Source: Ignavibacteriales bacterium
GTDB lineage: Bacteria; Bacteroidota; Ignavibacteria; Ignavibacteriales; Ignavibacteriaceae
Direction: 5' to 3'
DNA: 64,000 nucleotides
Assembly: GCA_020061465.1 (NCBI GenBank)
Contig: JAGUYG010000004.1
Span: 34,030-98,029 of the forward strand
A model generated the notes under the pieces. The model did not search any database and was not told where the DNA came from. It was given only the letters and a program-made list of their open reading frames with translations. The position numbers were made by a program, and so were the translations under genes. Below are positions 61,151 to 64,000 of the stretch, one piece after another. Position 1 is the stretch's first letter. Each line of letters starts with the position of its first letter.

Positions 61151-62197
61151 ATGAAATCATTTCAAAATAATTATATCGAATCTATTCCCATTACTCATAA
61201 TGTTTTACAGACAATCAGATTGATTGGCGAATATAAGGGTAAGCAGGACTTGTTCAAGGAACAATCACCCCAGTTGCTGGAAACACTAAAGCAGACCGCA
61301 ATAATCCAAAGCATTGAATCATCAAATAGAATCGAAGGAATATCCGCCCCGTTAGAAAGGATCAAAGCTATCGCCGCCGAAAAGACAACGCCTGCTAACA
61401 GATCAGAACAGGAAATTGCAGGCTATAGAAATGTACTTAATACAATTCATTCCGGTTATGAACACATACCCGTTACATCAAACATAGTTTTACAATTTCA
61501 CAGAGATATTTATGCACTTTCAGCTATTCCCGGCGGCAGTTGGAAAACTACTGAAAATGAAATTGCAGAAGTTTATCCGGACGGAAGTAAAGTTGTAAGA
61601 TTTAAACCCTTATCAGCTTTTGAGACTCCTGCTGCAATGGATAAGCTTCATACTTTATTTAAATCTGAAATGGATAGATCGCAGCTTGAACCATTATTAA
61701 TAATTGCAACTTATGTTTTTGATTTTCTTTGCGTTCATCCTTTTAAAGATGGTAATGGTAGAATGTCCCGCTTACTTTCACTTTTGTTATTATACAAATC
61801 CGGTTATGAAGCTGGAAGGTTTATCAGTCTCGAAAAATTAATTGAAGACAACAAAGACAGCTATTACGATGCATTGAACAAGTCATCACAAAACTGGCAC
61901 GAAGGTAAACATAATTTAATTCCGTGGTGGGAATATTTTCTCGGGATATTGCTAAAAGCGTACAGAGATTTTGAGGGCAGGGTTGGATTAATTTCTTCTA
62001 CTCGCGGAGGCAAAACTTCTTTAGTGCTTGATGTTCTAAAGAATATTCAAGGTCAGTTTTCTGTTCAGGATATTCAGAATTTGTGTCCGGGTGTCAGTCT
62101 TGATATGATCAGAAAAATATTAAGGGATGAAAGAAAAAAAGGAAATCTTGAGTGCACCGAAATGGGCAGAGACTCCAAGTGGGAAAGATCTAAGTAA
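61151..62197 (+). CDS. Fic-domain AMP-transferase family protein
   Basis: The 348-aa protein has the Fic active site HPFKDGNGRMSR (196-207) with catalytic His196, and the N-terminal inhibitory motif S-x-x-x-E-G in ESSNRIEG (Ser58-Gly63), typical of class II self-inhibited Fic enzymes. A winged-helix-like C-terminus (VLKNIQGQFSVQDIQNLC then RDERKKGNLECTEMGRDSKW) may bind DNA. It should transfer AMP to protein targets. It lies between hsdM and hsdS, a common position for accessory genes of type I systems. Confidence 0.92.
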   Translation: MKSFQNNYIESIPITHNVLQTIRLIGEYKGKQDLFKEQSPQLLETLKQTAIIQSIESSNRIEGISAPLERIKAIAAEKTTPANRSEQEIAGYRNVLNTIHSGYEHIPVTSNIVLQFHRDIYALSAIPGGSWKTTENEIAEVYPDGSKVVRFKPLSAFETPAAMDKLHTLFKSEMDRSQLEPLLIIATYVFDFLCVHPFKDGNGRMSRLLSLLLLYKSGYEAGRFISLEKLIEDNKDSYYDALNKSSQNWHEGKHNLIPWWEYFLGILLKAYRDFEGRVGLISSTRGGKTSLVLDVLKNIQGQFSVQDIQNLCPGVSLDMIRKILRDERKKGNLECTEMGRDSKWERSK

Positions 62198-62538
62198 TAT
62201 CTCGGTTAACTGCGTAATGAACGACGGTTATTACACACATAGATTTGAATTTTAACCATTTTTGGAAGATTTTCATATAAAATAAAGGATAATTAATTAG
62301 GAAACTTTTCTCATTAATTAGGTAATGAAAAGCGGTTATTCTTATATACTTTTGATTTTGAGCATTTTTCAAACTATTCAATGAACATTATCATATCTAC
62401 ATTAACGTTATCAAATAAGCAGGATGTGATTATTTAGTATGAAAAATAACGGCTGGCTGATTAAATCTTTTGTGTTTTTATCTTACTACCTTCTTTTTTT
62501 AAGAGAAGGGCCGGGGATGAGTTTAAAAGAGTGCAGCT
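62198..62538. other. Spacer between fic and hsdS
   Basis: AT-rich. Near 62487-62524 the sequence ACCTTCTTTTTTAAGAGAAG followed by GATGAGTT is a partial inverted copy of the repeat at 63703. No gene. Confidence 0.5.
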
Positions 62539-63705
62539 ATGAGTAACCTCCCTTCCAACTGGCAAGTCAAATCTTTGGGTGATGTTGTGAAAATATCAAA
62601 AGGTAAAAAGCTTAATAGTTTGGTTGATAAAGAAACTTCAATTTCAAAAAGATTTATTCAAATAGATGATTTAAGAAATAGCGACTATCTGAAATATACT
62701 GAGGATGAATCTGGACTATTAGTAAACAAAAAAGATGTGCTGATTGCTTGGGATGGGGCAAATGCTGGTACAGTTGGTTTTGGATTAGATGGGTATATTG
62801 GCAGTACAATTGCACGCCTGGAAATTTTAGCTGAAAACATTTCAACAAACTATTTCGGATGGTTTTTAAGAACCAAATCTAAATACTTGCGTGATAACTG
62901 TACTGGTGCCACTATTCCACATGTAAACAAATCTGTTCTTGGAGCCATAAAAATCCCTCTCCCACCACTCCCAATCCAAAAACAAATTGCTGAGATTTTA
63001 GAAAAAGCAGACCAGGCAAAACAAAAACGTAAAGAAGCAAACAAACTAACAGATGAACTTCTGCAATCTGTATTTATAGAAATGTTCGGCGATCCGGTGA
63101 AGAATCCAAACGGTATTCCTTTAAAACCATTAGAAAAAGTTTGTATAAAAATAACCGATGGTACACATAACTCCCCAAAGAATGATGAATATGGTGTTCA
63201 TAAGTATATCACAGCAAAAAATATTAAGAAGAACGGAATTGACTTAAGAAATATTACATATATCAGTGAATCTGATCATAAAGCCATTTATTCCAGATGT
63301 AATCCTGAATTTGAAGACATACTTTATATAAAAGATGGGGTAACAACTGGTATTGCACAAGTAAATACTCTTAAAGAAGAATTCAGTATGCTTTCAAACT
63401 TGGCGCTATTTAAACTTAACAAAAGCATTTTAAACCCATATTATCTGCGAGCCTATCTTAATAATGAATTTGTTTATCAAAATATTCGAAATTCAATGGG
63501 AGGAGCGGCAATAACAAGATTAACTGTAGATAAACTAAAACGACTTCCAGTATTGGTTCCATCACTCCCAACCCAACAACAATTTGCGGAGATTGTAAAT
63601 AAAACAGAATCATTAAAAGAAAAGCAAAAACAATCAGAGCAAGAGTTGGAAAATCTTTTTCAAAGCTTAATGCAGAGAGCGTTTAAAGGCGAATTGGTTT
63701 CTTGA
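62539..63705 (+). CDS. hsdS: Type I restriction enzyme specificity subunit
   Basis: The 388-aa protein has two target-recognition domains (SLGDVVKISKGKKLNSL and PLEKVCIKITDGTHNSPK) and two helical spacers (PLPIQKQIAEILEKADQAKQ and LPTQQQFAEIVNKTESLKEK). The half-repeats IPLPPLPIQKQIAE and VLVPSLPTQQQFAE show the internal symmetry of HsdS. The protein is complete to GELVS, so it would direct an HsdM/HsdR complex if one were supplied elsewhere. Its stop TGA lies in the first bases of a palindromic repeat. Confidence 0.93.
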   Translation: MSNLPSNWQVKSLGDVVKISKGKKLNSLVDKETSISKRFIQIDDLRNSDYLKYTEDESGLLVNKKDVLIAWDGANAGTVGFGLDGYIGSTIARLEILAENISTNYFGWFLRTKSKYLRDNCTGATIPHVNKSVLGAIKIPLPPLPIQKQIAEILEKADQAKQKRKEANKLTDELLQSVFIEMFGDPVKNPNGIPLKPLEKVCIKITDGTHNSPKNDEYGVHKYITAKNIKKNGIDLRNITYISESDHKAIYSRCNPEFEDILYIKDGVTTGIAQVNTLKEEFSMLSNLALFKLNKSILNPYYLRAYLNNEFVYQNIRNSMGGAAITRLTVDKLKRLPVLVPSLPTQQQFAEIVNKTESLKEKQKQSEQELENLFQSLMQRAFKGELVS

Positions 63706-63850
63706 ACTCATCCTAATCCTTCTCTTAGTAAGAGAAGGACTTGCTGGATAAATTAACTTTGCATTTGATATCTTGACAGAAGGTAATAACAGTAAGTTTA
63801 ATATTGACAATAAGTCTCTCTCTTTGTAAGAGAGAGATTTAGAGTGAGTT
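63703..63850. repeat. AACTCATCC...GAGTGAGTT repeat, copy 2
   Basis: It starts TGAACTCATCC with the TGA serving as hsdS stop, and ends GAGTGAGTT. Internal hairpins are CCTTCTCTTA / TAAGAGAAGG and TCTCTCTC / GAGAGAGA. It is about 85 percent alike in block order to the copy at 60868, with internal length differences. Confidence 0.8.
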
Positions 63851-63852
63851 TA

Positions 63853-63901
63853 TTTTAAAAAAACAATCAGAGCAAGAATTGGAAAATCTTTTTCAGAGTT
63901 T
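63853..63901 (+). pseudogene. Duplicated hsdS tail fragment
   Basis: The stretch reads KKQSEQELENLFQS in one frame, nearly identical to the KQKQSEQELENLFQS end of hsdS (63622-63670), differing at about two bases. It is interrupted at 63902 by a sequence that looks like an IS end. It is a remnant of a second hsdS copy or of a partial duplication. Confidence 0.75.
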
Positions 63902-64000
63902 TGACCTTCCCCCCGTAGAGTACCAACAGTTAAGCTAGTATATTAATACTAGAAAAAAAACGGAGGAAGTAATGGAACCAAGAAAAGGCAGAAAAAGCTA
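63902..64000 (+). mobile_element. Probable left end of an IS3-family element
   Basis: TGACCTTCCCCCCGTAGAG starts with the TGa-type terminus and C-run of IS3-family left ends. About 70 bp later a GGAGG precedes an ATG at 63972, which opens a frame reading MEPRKGRKS, plausible as the start of orfA (transposase helix-turn-helix protein). The rest lies outside the window. It interrupts the hsdS tail duplicate. Confidence 0.5.
63972..64000 (+). CDS. Start of a gene cut by the window edge, probably transposase orfA
   Basis: An ATG with CGGAGGAAGTA directly upstream opens MEPRKGRKS. The basic start and the IS-like sequence before it suggest an IS3-family orfA. Only nine codons are visible. Confidence 0.5.

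Overview
The window is a low-GC chromosomal segment from a bacterium of the Bacteroidota/Chlorobi/Ignavibacteriota group, most likely an Ignavibacteria-type organism. The evidence is a short RpoD of about 285 aa typical of that group, a secretion/sorting tail with a YPNPFNP start (end of the gene at 54961), many lipoproteins and TonB-type outer-membrane proteins, and Bacteroidetes-like TAnnTTTG promoter cores.

Layout. 1-1.6 kb is a graveyard: a broken HEPN/MNT toxin-antitoxin pair, palindromic intergenic repeats and a nucleotidyltransferase gene with an internal stop. 1.6-36.7 kb is ordinary, well-preserved chromosome: a VOC protein, a DUF885 lipoprotein, a glycosyltransferase/DUF4922 pair, a TonB receptor, an AlaX editing protein with a nitroreductase, a TraB protein, a lytic transglycosylase, a serine hydrolase, the primary sigma factor, a heme lipoprotein, an acyl-CoA synthetase, a large caspase-like lipoprotein, a five-gene LolA/FtsX/LolD-type export operon with a beta-barrel, MsrB, a GT4 glycosyltransferase and a SpoIID protein. 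36.7-38.2 kb is a 1.5-kb gene desert full of palindromes.

38-50 kb is an accessory zone of small, separately transcribed single-domain genes (cupins, VOC, EthD, ABM, NTF2-like, GNAT, MazG, arylamine N-acetyltransferase). Several carry single inactivating lesions. Two sites at 42.8 and 43.4 kb have the architecture of integron attC recombination sites and flank small, apparently GC-richer gene cassettes; no integrase is visible. 49.8-52.7 kb is a sulfur-handling module: a TSUP exporter remnant, an ArsR-rhodanese regulator, an SQR-like flavoprotein and a DsrE protein. A methyltransferase and a BtrH-like papain-fold protein follow. 54.9-60 kb holds a secreted protein with a sorting tail, a 59-aa DNA-binding-like protein, two methyltransferases and a glycerophosphodiesterase.

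The right end begins at a tRNA-Lys(CUU) gene. Beyond it lies a decayed type I restriction-modification locus: an hsdM 3' fragment, a second hsdM-like tail, a Fic protein, an intact hsdS, an hsdS tail duplicate, and then what looks like the left end of an IS3-family element. Two copies of a palindromic repeat start exactly at the ends of hsdM and hsdS.

Across the window several small mobile palindromic repeat families recur. One, with an AAAGATGACATCTTT core, carries terminal inverted repeats and an apparent target duplication, so it looks like a MITE. Product names rest on motif recognition by eye; no database search was run.
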